A stretch of DNA of 64,000 nt from Thunnus maccoyii (GCF_910596095.1 NC_056539.1:12596501-12660500), one strand, 5' to 3'; shown: positions 1 to 15,637, counted from the first letter of the stretch. Numbers and translations: made by a program. Notes: generated by a model not told the origin, from the letters alone.

Positions 1-340
1 TTTCATAAATATTACACTGGAGATGATCGTTGGGGTGTTGAGGGAGGGTGAAGAGGAGGTCAGCACTACACATCATGGAAAGTAATACAGTGGCGAGGAT
101 GCATTGCCCAGATATTATGAGGGTGCTTGCTTTACATTCCTGGTATATTAACATCTTACCCTAGTGCAAATATCACTGAAACACAGCACGTGGTAGGTAA
201 AACAAACAAAAGAGAAACCTCTTACAGGAAACCTGTTACTGATACTGATCTTGGATAATATATTCATTTCCAAAAATTATAAACATGTGTGGGTATGGAT
301 TGAAAAAGAACAACAAAGATTTGTAACTGCTCAGCGTCAT
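1..340 (-). other. oaz1: Probable oaz1 3'UTR
   Basis: This stretch directly follows the oaz1 stop codon on the minus strand. It contains no recognisable exon, and I found no clear canonical AATAAA, so the transcript may end beyond the left edge or use a variant signal. Confidence 0.5.
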
Positions 341-5043
<4,703 letters not shown>

Positions 5044-5180
5044 CCGGCCAGCGTCCGCTCCAGCTGCTCTCTCTCTGCCCGCTGCTCCTGGCTGCTCTTC
5101 GCCTGACGCTGCGCTGAGCTGCAGGCTGCCTACGTCACAGAGGGCGGGTCTTGTGCGCCATGACGTAGCCCCCTCACCAA
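5044..5180 (-). promoter_or_regulatory. oaz1: oaz1 5'UTR and core promoter with paired CRE-like sites
   Basis: The GC-rich stretch just upstream of the oaz1 start codon carries TACGTCA at 5131-5137 and its exact inverse TGACGTA at 5161-5167, both CREB/ATF-type elements. A GC box (GGGCGG) lies between them near 5142-5147. There is no obvious TATA box. The distance of roughly 90-125 bases to the ATG fits a short 5'UTR and a CpG-type housekeeping promoter. Promoter function is inferred. Confidence 0.55.
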
Positions 5181-5271
5181 AACATTTAAAGATTAAAGCA
5201 ACTCAGCTTTTTTTGTACGACAGAGTATTAGATATTAGATACCAGGGCCACGCTGAGAGAAAATAACTTAT

Positions 5272-5350
5272 TTGACATTACGAGAATAAAGTCGTAACTC
5301 TATGCGAAAAAAGTCATAATGTTACAAGAATACAGTTGGAATTCCACGAG
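5272..5350. repeat. Degenerate tandem of a 'acgagaataaagtcgta'-like unit
   Basis: Variants of a roughly 20-base unit (acgagaataaagtcgtaa, then aaaaaagtcataatgttaca, then agagaaaagtcgtgg) follow one another. Similar arrays are common in fish genomes. The boundaries are approximate. Confidence 0.45.
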
Positions 5351-5379
5351 AGAAAAGTCGTGGTATCAGATGTATCCAC

Positions 5380-6110
5380 CGATAAGCCTCTTTCACACAT
5401 AGTTGCCAGTAAATTACTGGGATAACCTTTCAGGCACCCTACTGATTTTCGCTATTCACACATGCAGCTACACTCAGGGACATTTCCGTCTTCGCCTTTT
5501 TACACATGCCATGGTAATGCCGGAATAGATGGGGTAAGGGACAGTCCAGCAGATGGCGGTCGGCATCCGTAAGCGTTGCATTACCGCCATCTACTTGACT
5601 GAAACTCAACGGAAGAAGAGGGCGAAACTCACAAAGCTCAGATCAAACTTTCAAATTAGGCACTCCTGATCAAATATCAGTACAGTTTATTTTACTGTAT
5701 TGCCTATTTCTCGCTTCAAATGTTTCTAGAAACATATTTTAGTATACTGTTTAGCCGTAATATGAGAAAGTTTGTAACGCGACCGACAACGCGCGACGAG
5801 CCAAAGCAAAGCACCGCCCAACTCGCATTACGTCACCCACACGTCAAGTCTTGTGATTGGTTCGCTCGTTCCACGTGAAAGCGTCTTTCGTCAGACGGAC
5901 GTAACCCTTACGTGCTTGTCTCTGCAATATTACTGCTTTCATTCACAGCACAGCTGTACTGGAATTTCCCCTGAAATATTACCAGGTGTTGAGGTGGAAA
6001 AATTGGCGGAACAGATTTTCCTGAATAGCGATCCCTGCTCCCATTCACACATGACCCCATGCAGGAAATGTTCCTGAACATTTCAGGGATAGACTACATG
6101 TGCAAGTCTA
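5380..6110. mobile_element. Candidate non-autonomous DNA transposon remnant
   Basis: A CG-rich island lies in AT-rich surroundings. The word 'ttcacacatg' or close forms recurs at both ends and internally (about 5391, 5456, 5501, 6044). An internal perfect 10-base inverted repeat occurs (agatggcggt at 5551-5560; accgccatct at 5583-5592). The composition resembles short hAT-like fish elements. I could not fix terminal repeats or a target-site duplication, so the class is uncertain. No coding region is convincing. Confidence 0.4.
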
Positions 6111-8310
6111 TGTGGTTCTGTCCTGATCATAATATTCTGGTGCTGATGTGCCAAAAGATGAAGCATTTCGTTGTTTGTGAAACCTATAATAAAATATAAC
6201 TTCACAAGATACTCCATATTCCTCGTTTTAACGCAGGCAGCAGAATGCTCTTCCCATATTTCCCCTTAAATAGGCTATTACATACATACATACATATATT
6301 TACAGCTACATCAACTAGAACCATTACTTCTGCAAATATTTTGCGCAACTTTTCTATTTTTACAAGCCACAAGTCAAGTCATGTAGCCCAAGTATTGTAA
6401 TGTGTAAAATGTTTATAATGTTTATAGATTGAACTCTATTTATTTGACTTTTTTGTTGTGTTTATTACTTCTAGTTCTTATCTTTTACTTTGCGTCCTGC
6501 ACTGCCGTAACATGTGATTTTCCCCTCTAGGGATCAATAAAGTCTTATCTTATAAAATGTCAGGAAATAGTGAAAAATGTCAATCACTGTTTTCCAGAGC
6601 TGATGGTGTGCAGCCAACAATATTCAGTTGACTGTCATAGAAGACTAAAGAAACTGGACAATATTCACATTTGAGAAGCTGGAATCAGAGAATTTCAGCA
6701 TTTTTTCTCAAAAAAAGTCTCAAAACGATGAATCGATTATGAAAATAGTTGGCAATTAATTTAATAGCAGGCAACTAATCGATTCAACTAATCATTGCAG
6801 CTCTAAGCCAGAGAAGGTTTAGCCTTTTTACTTGAAAAGTGACTTGAACTATTAATTGATGATGTTGCAGATTAACCTCTTTTTTCATGGTCCATCAGTT
6901 AATCAGCTAATTGTTTCCAGCTCTACTGCCAAAATATAATGTAATGAGAGACGGCTTGTTGGATTTAGTAGAGGTGCCTTGCTGTTGTAAAACAATTAGA
7001 GTAAAAGGTAGCTTGTTCAATACATGTGGAGAGAAAAGCTGGTCTTATTTGATCTGGTGAATTATCTCCCTTTCAAAACATTACAAATTCTTATAGATCA
7101 TTTAAATGTAAACATTATTAGATTTAGTACATAAATAAAGTAGAGTAACATGATCGCCTTTTTGTTTATTGGTGCTTCAATCACTGGTATTTGCTATTCA
7201 CCACTAATGACACCTTGTCTTTTAAATTGCAAAGACTTGAAGACTGGGAACTGATGTGATATATCTGATGTGATATTGTTGCAAACTATACAAGTTACCG
7301 GGTTTGTACATACAATACATGTACTGTCAACATATTACAAAACCACACATCACCATAAATAACACAGACAATCCATGATGTACGTTACAGAAGTGGGTTT
7401 ATGACTAGAAGGCTGCAGGGAAAATGTGTGTGGATGAAGTGTCTGAAACAAAGTCCCCACTTCCAACAACTACTGTCGAGGTGAATTAAACCGCTCCACT
7501 GGAGCTCTTTTAACAGACTGGTTGCACTGCAAGTAGCTGAGTAGCTCTATTTCAGTCCTCTCCAACAGGGCGAGATCAATATCAAATTAGCCAAAGATGA
7601 ATTACTTTTATTCCATCTGACATCTATCTTTCTCTTATCAGTGGAATATACAAACCTATAACCTAACTGCTGCCAAGTATCAGTACACATTTTGTCATTT
7701 TCCTTTTTTCAACAATTCTCATCTGTCCCTGTCAATCAAGGAGCACAGGAGCATGGTGCAGGGTGTGTGTAACACCGTCTCTGGTGCCTGCAAAACAGAA
7801 ATCACCACAAACACAACCGTACTAACTCTAACTTCTTTGGTTAGACTCACCTGAAGACTTAAAGAAGGTAAGTTTCTTCTTCTTGTGTAGTAATGATACG
7901 TATACAAGACCATGAGCTTCTTCTAATCATATTTTTGTATTTGGCAACCAGCTGCAGGTGCCTATTTTAGGCTATGTTATGTTAGACTGAGCACTCAAGG
8001 CAAACAGACTTTACAAGGACTTTTGATTTTCAGTTGTCGTTATGTATGACAAAAATTGAATTCTTCATCCTCATTTACAGCTTAATTTTGGATGCAACTT
8101 TAGACTTAAACCTCAACCTAAAGGACCAGAGTTGGAATATCTAAAGGCATCATAAGTAAGACTCATCTACCCTAAACAACCAAATGAGTATACTTTATAA
8201 TAACTACATACATGCAGCTGACTATTTTGTGTCTTGCCAAAGTGTCTTATGAACGGATTCTGGGGATCAAAGATCTGAGTGAAGTTCCGAATCCATGGAA
8301 GGGAATCACT
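6111..8310. other. Intergenic, no gene seen
   Basis: AT-rich sequence between the oaz1 promoter side and the small plus-strand gene. Around 6516-6556 the words 'cctctagggatcaataaagtcttatctta' echo the 3' end of common fish retroposons. A short catacatacata run lies near 6282. Upstream untranslated sequence of the gene at 8311 probably lies in the last few hundred bases, but I see no clear TATA box. Confidence 0.4.
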
Positions 8311-9464
8311 ATGAACCGCTGCTTAGTGCTGGCGCTGGTTGTACTGCTTGTGAGTTCAGGGGTCAATGAATTGCATGGTGAGTACTGTAATAATGTTTAG
8401 TCACTTTACAGACCAAAGATGTCTCATGTTGACTGAAAGTTTTATTGGGCTTCTTTCTGTGTTATTGCAATAATGTGTAACACAGATACTTCTGCTTCAC
8501 TTCTGTGAATTTAATGTATTCAATTATTTATAAGACACCCCAGTTGATGTTTGATAGCTTAATATTGTATGTAACCCTAAACTCATTGTCCTGTATCTTG
8601 TTTTGTTTTCTAGATGCTCTGGATTCTTTTGTTGAGGAGGAAAGTGTAAGATCTTTCCTTGGAAGTCTGCAAGATGGTTCAATAACTCAGGTATTGTCGA
8701 GTACCTGTTCTGTTGTTTTTCTCCCTTTTATTCAGGATGTTACAAATCAGTGGAGGTGTTTTGTTGATGTCTCTGTTTCATCACAAAGCCAAACCTTTTT
8801 CTCTTCGAGCTCATGAAGAAAGTCTTGTCAAAATATGGAAATAAGAAAACCTTGAGTTAACCATTTGTTTGACTGAAAATTTACAAATTCCCAGTTACAA
8901 CCTGCTCAGTAGGGACGCCAACCAACCACATTCCTTGCTTACTTTACTATTTTAAACAACAATTCACCATTTTACTGCCAATTTTTGAAATGACCCTTTA
9001 GAGCTTCAGACAATCCACCTGTCTTCATGAACTTGATAATAATGTAGTTTTGATTATGCAAAGGCTAATGAGTGGAATCTTCAACACACTTAATATTGGT
9101 AAAAGTGTATTTCCCTGATCACCTGATCCTCTAGACTTTCAGGGGTATAGAGCTGGACAAGGTGGATTTCCAACAATTTCAACAAAGCTATACCAAAAAT
9201 CACAAAATGTAAAACCTAGTCCTTGAAGGGACAACTATGAACAAGTGGATTTAGGATATTTCTTTTTTTTTTCTACTTTTATTTGGATGTATAATATGTG
9301 TATTTGAATCAGAATGTGTGTTTGTTGTGTCTTGTTTCTTCCTCCAGATCTCTTTGTGGGACAGTTTCATTTGGTGGTGGGAATCTGAAGAAGTTGGAGC
9401 GATAAGAAAAAGAAAAAAGCCAATTGGCGACAGAACAATCCTGAAACCCAAAACTAAAGAATGA
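8311..9464 (+). CDS. Small, probably secreted protein of unknown family, three exons
   Basis: Exons read 8311-8377, 8614-8690 and 9348-9464 with GT-AG borders and matching phases (1, then 0), giving 86 residues. Residues 1-18 (MNRCLVLALVVLLVSSGV) look like a signal peptide. An acidic segment follows (DALDSFVEEESVRSFLGSLQ), then a tryptophan-rich stretch (SLWDSFIWWWESEE), a polybasic run (RKRKKP) that could be a proprotein-convertase site, and a basic Lys-rich tail ending KPKTKE. The mature part has no cysteine. The start is the ATG with A at -3, immediately before the hydrophobic segment; an in-frame ATG at 8212 would put 33 residues ahead of the signal. AATAAA follows 39 bases after the stop. 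The gene is convergent with amh and divergent from oaz1. I do not recognise the family; a peptide precursor or a membrane-associated micropeptide are both possible. Confidence 0.68.
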
Positions 9465-9502
9465 ATTTGTATACAGCTAATTCCACCAATAACAGCTTTC
9501 TG

Positions 9503-9508
9503 AATAAA
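9503..9508 (+). terminator. Poly(A) signal of the small plus-strand gene
   Basis: AATAAA lies 39 bases after the stop at 9462-9464, on the coding strand. Together with the phased exons this supports a real, short transcript. Confidence 0.6.
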
Positions 9509-10593
9509 GGAGCACCAACGGCATACTTTGCATTTAATTATATAAAAACAGAGAGTAATACATGTTTGTTTGTATTGTACAGAAAATCATTTAATTTATC
9601 TGGCACAGGCTGTTATTTCTTATTCTGAAATATTTGTCACATTTAACGCATATTTTAAATCACTCAAATCCACCTTTCATGACTAATTTAGATGATTTAT
9701 GGAGTGAGATTTTATAAACAATGTGGTAACATTTAATAATATACACATGTACAATACATTTAATAATTTCAATGATAATGAGAATTTTTAAAGCACAAAG
9801 AGTGGTCTTAAGAGGTTTACTATGATAAACATTGGGCCTCATGCACAAAGCAATAAAAGGAAAATAAGAAAATCCTGGATTTTAGATGCTAAAAAAATCT
9901 TTCCGTGATGGGAGGCGGTCATTTGACAGTCATAGATATATTAGAGGAGAATATTATAGTCTACAGGTGATGTTACTCTGTCAGCTGCAACACAACATGA
10001 TAATGAACAGAGACCTTTTAAATTGGCAGACGTGATGATGATGATATAATAAACAGAATATTAGTTTTGCATTAAGTTTGTTTTAGTTCATATTTCATTT
10101 TTAATTTCAGTATCATATTTAAGTGTTTCTTCCCTGTGAAGAAAGTCAGAGATGATCTTTTCCTGACACGTACAACAGCTCTGGACCACTTGTCAATTTA
10201 GTTCATACCTAAGAGAAAATTCTAAGTACGAGAAAATTGATGAATGCCACAAATGTCACTCATACATGCATCTTAAGAACAAATCTTTTCATACGTGTGC
10301 TTCTTGCATGTTATTATTCAAATAACCTTAAATAATACATTGAATATTTACATTCAGAGAAAGATGATAATAGGTTCTGATATGTGACTTGTGTATCAAA
10401 TACTTGGTATCTTTATCTTTATCCAAATCTTGGAACATGATTAATTTTGTTTTCAATAAATCTGATTATTTCTAAGAGTGAGAAACACTGTGCTGTGTGC
10501 ATCTACTCCGAAATAATAGCCTACATTATACATCTATGTGAAAGTATGTAAAGAGACTTTTGTGAATTAACCTGTGTATTTACTACTAGTGTA
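9509..10593. other. Intergenic, no gene seen
   Basis: AT-rich DNA between the small plus-strand gene and the miniature element upstream of the amh 3' end. No exon-like sequence or structural RNA is apparent. Confidence 0.4.
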
Positions 10594-10930
10594 TTAAAGG
10601 ACATTTGTGTAGGATTTAGTGGCATCTAGCGGTGAGGCTGCGGGTGGCAACCAACTGAATATCCCTCCCCTCCCCTTGCAAGTGTGTAGAAGAACCTACG
10701 GTGGCCACAAACTCACAAAAAACGTAAAAGGCCCTCTCTAGACCCAGTGTTTAGTTTGTCTGTTCTGGGCTACTGTAGAAACATGGCGGGGCAACATGGA
10801 AGAGGACCCACTTAGATTCTTATTTTCAGATGATTATACACTAATTAGAACATAGTTATGTATATTATATTCCATTTCTGCCAAGTCCGTTCTGCTAGAT
10901 GCAACTAAATTCTACACACTACACCTTTAA
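10594..10930. mobile_element. Miniature inverted-repeat transposon with TTAA ends
   Basis: The left end reads TTAAAGG followed by a 'tagtggcatctagcggtga' segment. The right end is its imperfect inverse, ending CCTTTAA (tctagcagaacgg / ttagttgcatctagc in reverse). This gives about 40-base terminal inverted repeats. The interior 'aacatggcggggcaacatggaagaggaccc' is a familiar fish repeat motif. TTAA at both tips would fit piggyBac-type targeting, but a TA duplication is equally readable. It sits between two convergent genes. Confidence 0.7.
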
Positions 10931-10931
10931 T
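10926..10931 (-). terminator. amh: Possible amh poly(A) signal (ATTAAA) inside the element's terminal repeat
   Basis: On the minus strand the sequence reads ATTAAA about 120 bases after the amh stop codon. I saw no canonical AATAAA on this strand nearer to the stop. The hexamer is formed by the element tip plus one flanking base. This is an inference from position only. Confidence 0.35.
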
Positions 10932-11051
10932 AGGCTACTGTGTGAATAAATAAATGACAAAAAAGTAACAATAAAGTCACACTTTTCATCTATCATGGTG
11001 AATGAGTGACAGCTAACCAAACAAACAAAATAACTTATCACAAACGCAGCT

Positions 11052-14000
11052 TTAGCGACATTCGCACTCCTTTGCCACTATATCTGGTCTAAGTGAGATG
11101 TAAGTCCCAAGTTGGTTCACGTTCACCACCCACAGAGGCTCGTAGGCCACAGGCACACAGCACGGACGACGCTCCTGCAAATTCCCACTCTCAATGTGGG
11201 ATTGGAGCAGGATAGCATGATTGTTGGTATTATTCAAGGGGAAATTACAAGGGCCATGGCAGTTGTTGATATTGGCAGTGTTTGGGCCGACAAGATGCTT
11301 TTCAAGAGACACAGTGAGGTCGATCAGCCCACAGTTGCTGCCCCTCACCGGGCTGTCGGGATCTGCTCTAGTGGCCCGCAGTCTTCTTTGTATCTCGTAT
11401 GCGCCACCCACCGTCTGTAGGGCCTTCAGCAGAAGAAATGCTCGATACTGGCTTTCTCCTGTTTTATGTGGAATAGTAAACAGAAACAGCACAGTGGTAA
11501 TACAGGATCCTGATACAAAAGAAAACAAAATTTATGTCAGTTGGGCTAAAGAATAATGCAAAAGTCCATAGTGCTTCAGAACTGAGGCATACATGTACCC
11601 CAAGGGGTATGCAGAATGATTGTGAAGTAGCTCAACTAATTTGATAAAACAGAAATTATGTCTTTAAAACCGTGAAACATATATCCACATATTGAGGCAC
11701 TTCACAACCGCATTTTGTTAGCTTATGTAATAATAGCTCTGTACATTTTTCAGCTGAGCAGAGGTCAAATGAAAAGTTAGCGTTAGCAGATGAAAAGTTA
11801 GCGTTAGCAAGCGAGTAACGTCAGCAGTTAAAGATGTTGACAGTTGGCTAAAAGTAATAGATAAATGGTTGAAATAGTCAACGTTAAAAGTAGCACATGG
11901 ATACATTTGTGAAATAGCTAGCTTAAAAGAAGTGGGTAAACAAATTAGCGTCAAATAGTTAGTGTAAAGTAACAATAATGGTTAAAATAGCTAAAAGTGA
12001 TAAAAGGATAAATAGTTGAAATAGAAGTAAATGGTTGGAATAGCTATCCTGAAGTAATAAATCAATGGTTGACATAGCTAAAAGCAATGAATAAATGGTT
12101 GAAATAGTTAGCTGAATGTAACAGATAAATGGCTGAAACATCCACCTTTGCCACACAAGTGGTAGAGTCATTTTTAATTCAAACTGACCTAAAATAAACA
12201 TTGACAGTAAATTTGTATTAAAAAATATTGTAACATTCACAATTATATAGTTCATAATTAATATCAACTTTAAAATCAGTCCAAATTAACACATTTGGAA
12301 CATGACGGGTGGCGATGTTGATGAAGAGGTGTTTGGGGTTACATTTGTCAACAAGGCTACACATTACCTGCTGCCAAGTCCACCTTCGGAAATGCACTGA
12401 GTTCTTTGAGCCTCTCCAGCCTCTTCATGCCCCTATGACCCACGTCCTCCTCCCTGATTACCTCCATAATCTGCACCACAATCTGCTCCAGCCTCCACCT
12501 GAGCTCCTCTGACAGGGCAGGAGGCAGGGCCAGTTCTCCATGGTGCATGTGAGACATGGAGCTAGTGAAATAGAAGATGGTGGAGGCAGAGGAGTTGATC
12601 AGTCCTGCCAGCAGGTTCACACTGGAGGATAAGCCCAGTGTCAGGGGAGGCAGGGACTGTAAGATGTCCAGCTTTAGTGGAGGGGACTCTGGGTGGTCCT
12701 GAGGCAGGACATCACCCAGGAACCTCTTCAGCTCACAGAGGAAGGAGAAAGTCTGGGATGAGTGTGGAACTTTTGTATATCTGAGAAAGAAAGAAAAAGT
12801 GTAACTGAGCACCACACAGATGATAGTCTGGTAAAATTTCAGTAGGGAACATTAAACCTAAGTCAACCTGGTATCAGTTCCTCTTTCCGTGGAAAAAAGC
12901 AGAAACAAAGTCGGGCTGATGTAACTTCCTGATTTTCCACCAACAAGGAGCTCTTTTAGACTTTCCTCTGTAAAGAGTAGACATACTGTATGAGGAGAGT
13001 GCACATGAAACAAGAAGAAAAAATGAAAACAAGAGACTTACTCATATCGGGGGATTTTGTCTCAACAGAAATCCTCCACCTCTGGTGAACGTGGCCTTCT
13101 GATGCTTCTCCTGTCAGCAGTATATACTGTGTTCCTCCTGAAATGCACACAGCCTAGAAAAAAACACTTTAGGTCAGTAACATCTAAAATAAAATAACAG
13201 ATTCAATCACTTCAGGGCTGTTTTATGCTACCTGCGTGTTTGGCTGTAGAGACTGACTAGTGAAAATGATCTCGTCCAGGTCTCCTCCTGTGAGAGGACT
13301 TTCAAATGCCAAGAGCAACACAGGGTTCAGCTCGAGCAAAGGGGATTGTGGGAGGTCAAAGGTTAATGCAAGTGATCCTGTCTCTTCTTCCTCAACCAAC
13401 AACACTGAGGGAAAAAACAAGACATGCTGTCAGATTAATAAAATAAAAAATCACATATAAAAGAAAAAGAAATGCAATCAGAGGCAATTCAAAGTGCTTC
13501 GTTACCTCCAGTTGGATGCAAAACCTCCAGTCCATTTCTCTGATTTCTGCTTGTTTTCCTAGCAAGCTCCAATAACACTGATCTTGACGAATTATCAGAT
13601 GCCGTACAGATTCCAAACAAAGTCAAACTGCTGTTCGTCAGTTCGCCGTCATCCCCCAAACCTTCACTCATCACTGCGAATATGTCATCCAGAAAGCATG
13701 GTGCGTTGTGAGGGACAAGATGAGAAACTGTGGAGGCCGATGATGTCTTTGTCTCTGAACTATCTCCAGTCTCTGTGGAGTCCATTGTGTGGCTGGACTT
13801 CAGTGTATTTCCTGATTGAATTGGAAACAAACAAATTATATTACACACTGAAAAACAGATCAATGGAAAGGTCTGAAAGGTCTGAAATGAGCTGTCTGTC
13901 ACTGTAAACAATCTAGCTGTTACACAAAACAGCCACAATATAAAATGTAAAGGCACTGTACAAAAATATATGAATATTAATGTCAAAGCACACATTTAGA

Positions 14001-14157
14001 GAGGCAGAGTTGGTTTCAGTTTTGCAAAAGTCTCACCTGTCATTGTGGGGTCATGGGCCGGGATCAGCTGCCTTCCATGTGAGACCTGCAGGGCTACACA
14101 GAGCCGGGTCCAGCAGAGCATCAATGCCCCGCAGAAGAAGACATCAACAACCAACAT
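11052..14157 (-). CDS. amh: Anti-Mullerian hormone precursor, complete, seven exons
   Basis: AMH is a secreted TGF-beta family ligand that signals through Amhr2 and controls germ-cell number and gonadal sex in teleosts. Exons read 14037-14157, 13506-13811, 13232-13404, 13042-13153, 12868-12967, 12368-12780 and 11052-11458. All join in phase, giving 543 residues, normal for fish Amh. The N terminus is hydrophobic (MLVVDVFFCGALMLCW), fitting a signal peptide. Exons 2-6 encode the AMH-specific prodomain (ESPLTGGDLD, FLGDVLPQDHPESPPL, ELRWRLEQIVVQIMEVIREE). The last exon has a likely cleavage site RATR and the C-terminal TGF-beta domain with all seven cysteines (CGL, NNC, GPC, PCC, EC-EC near the C terminus). 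The exon 5 donor is the weak GTTGAC. Flanking by dot1l and oaz1 marks the ancestral locus rather than a transposed sex-linked copy. No truncation is seen. Confidence 0.97.
11750..12140. repeat. Degenerate minisatellite in the last amh intron
   Basis: Words such as 'gataaatggttgaaatag', 'tagctaaaagtaat' and 'agttagcgttagca' recur with drift about every 25-35 bases across roughly 390 bases, so the stretch is an imperfect tandem array. It lies in intron 6 (11459-12367) of amh. The two clearest adjacent copies are 'gatgaaaagttagcgttagc' near 11770 and 11790. Confidence 0.65.
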
Positions 14158-14330
14158 GCTCACACTGCTGTTTGTACAGGATGTATGTCTGTGTGGTCAG
14201 ACCTCTCTCAACTGATTATTTTGAATGTGTGAGGCTCAAGAGGGTGGGAGTTATATCCTCCCACCTTCCCTTTTTACTAACAGACTGCCAAAATAGGAAT
14301 ATCATGTGTCCTTGATGAGGTAGATTGCGG
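14158..14330 (-). promoter_or_regulatory. amh: amh proximal promoter: TATA-like box in a palindrome and an NR5A-like site
   Basis: On the minus strand GGATATAA lies at 14251-14258, about 95 bases before the ATG, suitable for a short 5'UTR. It sits between perfect 8-base inverted arms (ggtgggag at 14243-14250 and ctcccacc at 14258-14265) that also resemble Sp/KLF boxes. TCAAGGACA at 14307-14315 is one base away from the SF-1/NR5A1 half-site that regulates AMH in vertebrates. Motif matches are read from sequence; function is inferred. Confidence 0.45.
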
Positions 14331-14629
14331 ATTCCTTTTTGAGCAAGATGTTTACTGCACAGAAAAGCGCCCTCTTCACCTCTGAAAATTAGGTTAAAGT
14401 GAGATAACACAAGGTAATAAAAAGCAAGAAAAAGGCAGTTTTATTGGTTCATTGGACACACACCAAGCCTCTCTATCAGTAGACTCAGACGGACATCAAG
14501 AGAGGTTTCAAGATTAAAGAGTGGACTTCCTTTAACTTTCTCATGAACCTTTCATTGTCTTAAACACATGATGCCTCAGGCTGAGCACAGAGGTGGGAGA
14601 TAACATAACATATATATATATTTATATAT

Positions 14630-15113
14630 ATATATATTACATTTATGCAAGTATTGTACTTTGTATTTTACTCAAGTATTTCCATTTTTATGCTGCTTTA
14701 TACTCCTACTCTGCTACATTTCAGAGGAAAATGTACTTTTTATTCCACTACATTTATCTGACATGCACAAAAAACATGTCATCAGTTAATATAATATAAT
14801 AATTAATAATAATAATATAATATTTTTTTATAGATTAAACTACCCATCATTATATTAAGTGGCTAAAACAAGCTCAACTTAAACTAGCGACATTAAAATG
14901 CTACTTACACATTAATGCATCAGTAATAATCTAATTTATAATAATATAAATAACACTGAAAGCAGCCAATAAGCTGCATAATAAGTACTTTTACTTTTAA
15001 TACTTTAAATACATTTTTCTGATAATTCTTCTGTATTTTTACTTAAGTAAGGTTTTGAAAGGGGACTTTAACTTGTAATGTAGTGTTTTTACACTGAAGT
15101 ATTAACACCTTTA
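14630..15113. repeat. Fish 'tacttttacttaagtaa' type interspersed element
   Basis: The segment holds 'ttttactcaagtatttccattttta', 'tactcctactctgctacatttcagagg' and 'actttaacttgtaatgtagtgtttttac'. This vocabulary belongs to a very common short non-autonomous element in percomorph genomes. Boundaries are approximate. It is preceded by a TA-rich microsatellite at 14610-14638. Confidence 0.55.
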
Positions 15114-15114
15114 C

Positions 15115-15478
15115 TTAAAGGACAGGTTCACAATTTCTCATGTTTTGAAACAACAGTGAGGTGCCCAAACGAACATTGAGACAGGTTTTTCTCGCTGTAA
15201 TCATTCCCCCTGTTCATACTGACCATTAGAAGAGCTCCTCCAGATGCACTGACAATGTAAGAGATGGGGGATAAAGTCCACAGTCCTGGAATGTTGCCTT
15301 ATTTGAGGGTGATGCTCAGCATCAGGACACCAACTCTACCTCTTCTAAGTGGTTTCATCTCACAATGATGGCTCAGTCACCAATTAGTCAACTCTTTTGA
15401 ACAGATTTTTTTGAAATAAGAACTAATAATAGTTTATGGGAAGTTTTGAAATCCAGTGTGGCCCTATTTATCCTTTAA
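15115..15478. mobile_element. Short inverted-repeat element (TTAAAGGA ends)
   Basis: The left tip is TTAAAGGACAGGTTCACA and the right tip ends ATCCTTTAA, so the outer 9 bases are inverted copies. Internal 'ctgtaatcattccccctgttcatactgaccatta' is a familiar fish MITE phrase. No coding potential. Confidence 0.6.
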
Positions 15479-15637
15479 TGTGTTAATTTGGGCTCCTGCT
15501 CAGGTTCATTGATGACATGTTATTGGTCAGACAGTGATTAAAGACCATTAGATCATTCATATCGCCTTTCAAACCAGCGAAATACAAACACTAACCAGCA
15601 TTAGATGTGCTTAACCAAATCCAATAAATTCATTCAT

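Noticed and set aside
8212-8310. Upstream in-frame ATG as start of the small plus-strand gene
   Set aside because: It would place 33 non-hydrophobic residues before a clear signal-peptide core; the ATG at 8311 directly precedes the hydrophobic segment and has A at -3.
11112-11556. Plus-strand open frames over the amh last exon
   Set aside because: They are antisense shadows of the conserved TGF-beta exon and carry no recognisable domain.
11052-14157. A Y-linked, derived amh copy
   Set aside because: Complete exons, intact cysteines and ancestral neighbours (dot1l, oaz1) argue for the original copy; the sequence alone gives no sex-linkage evidence.
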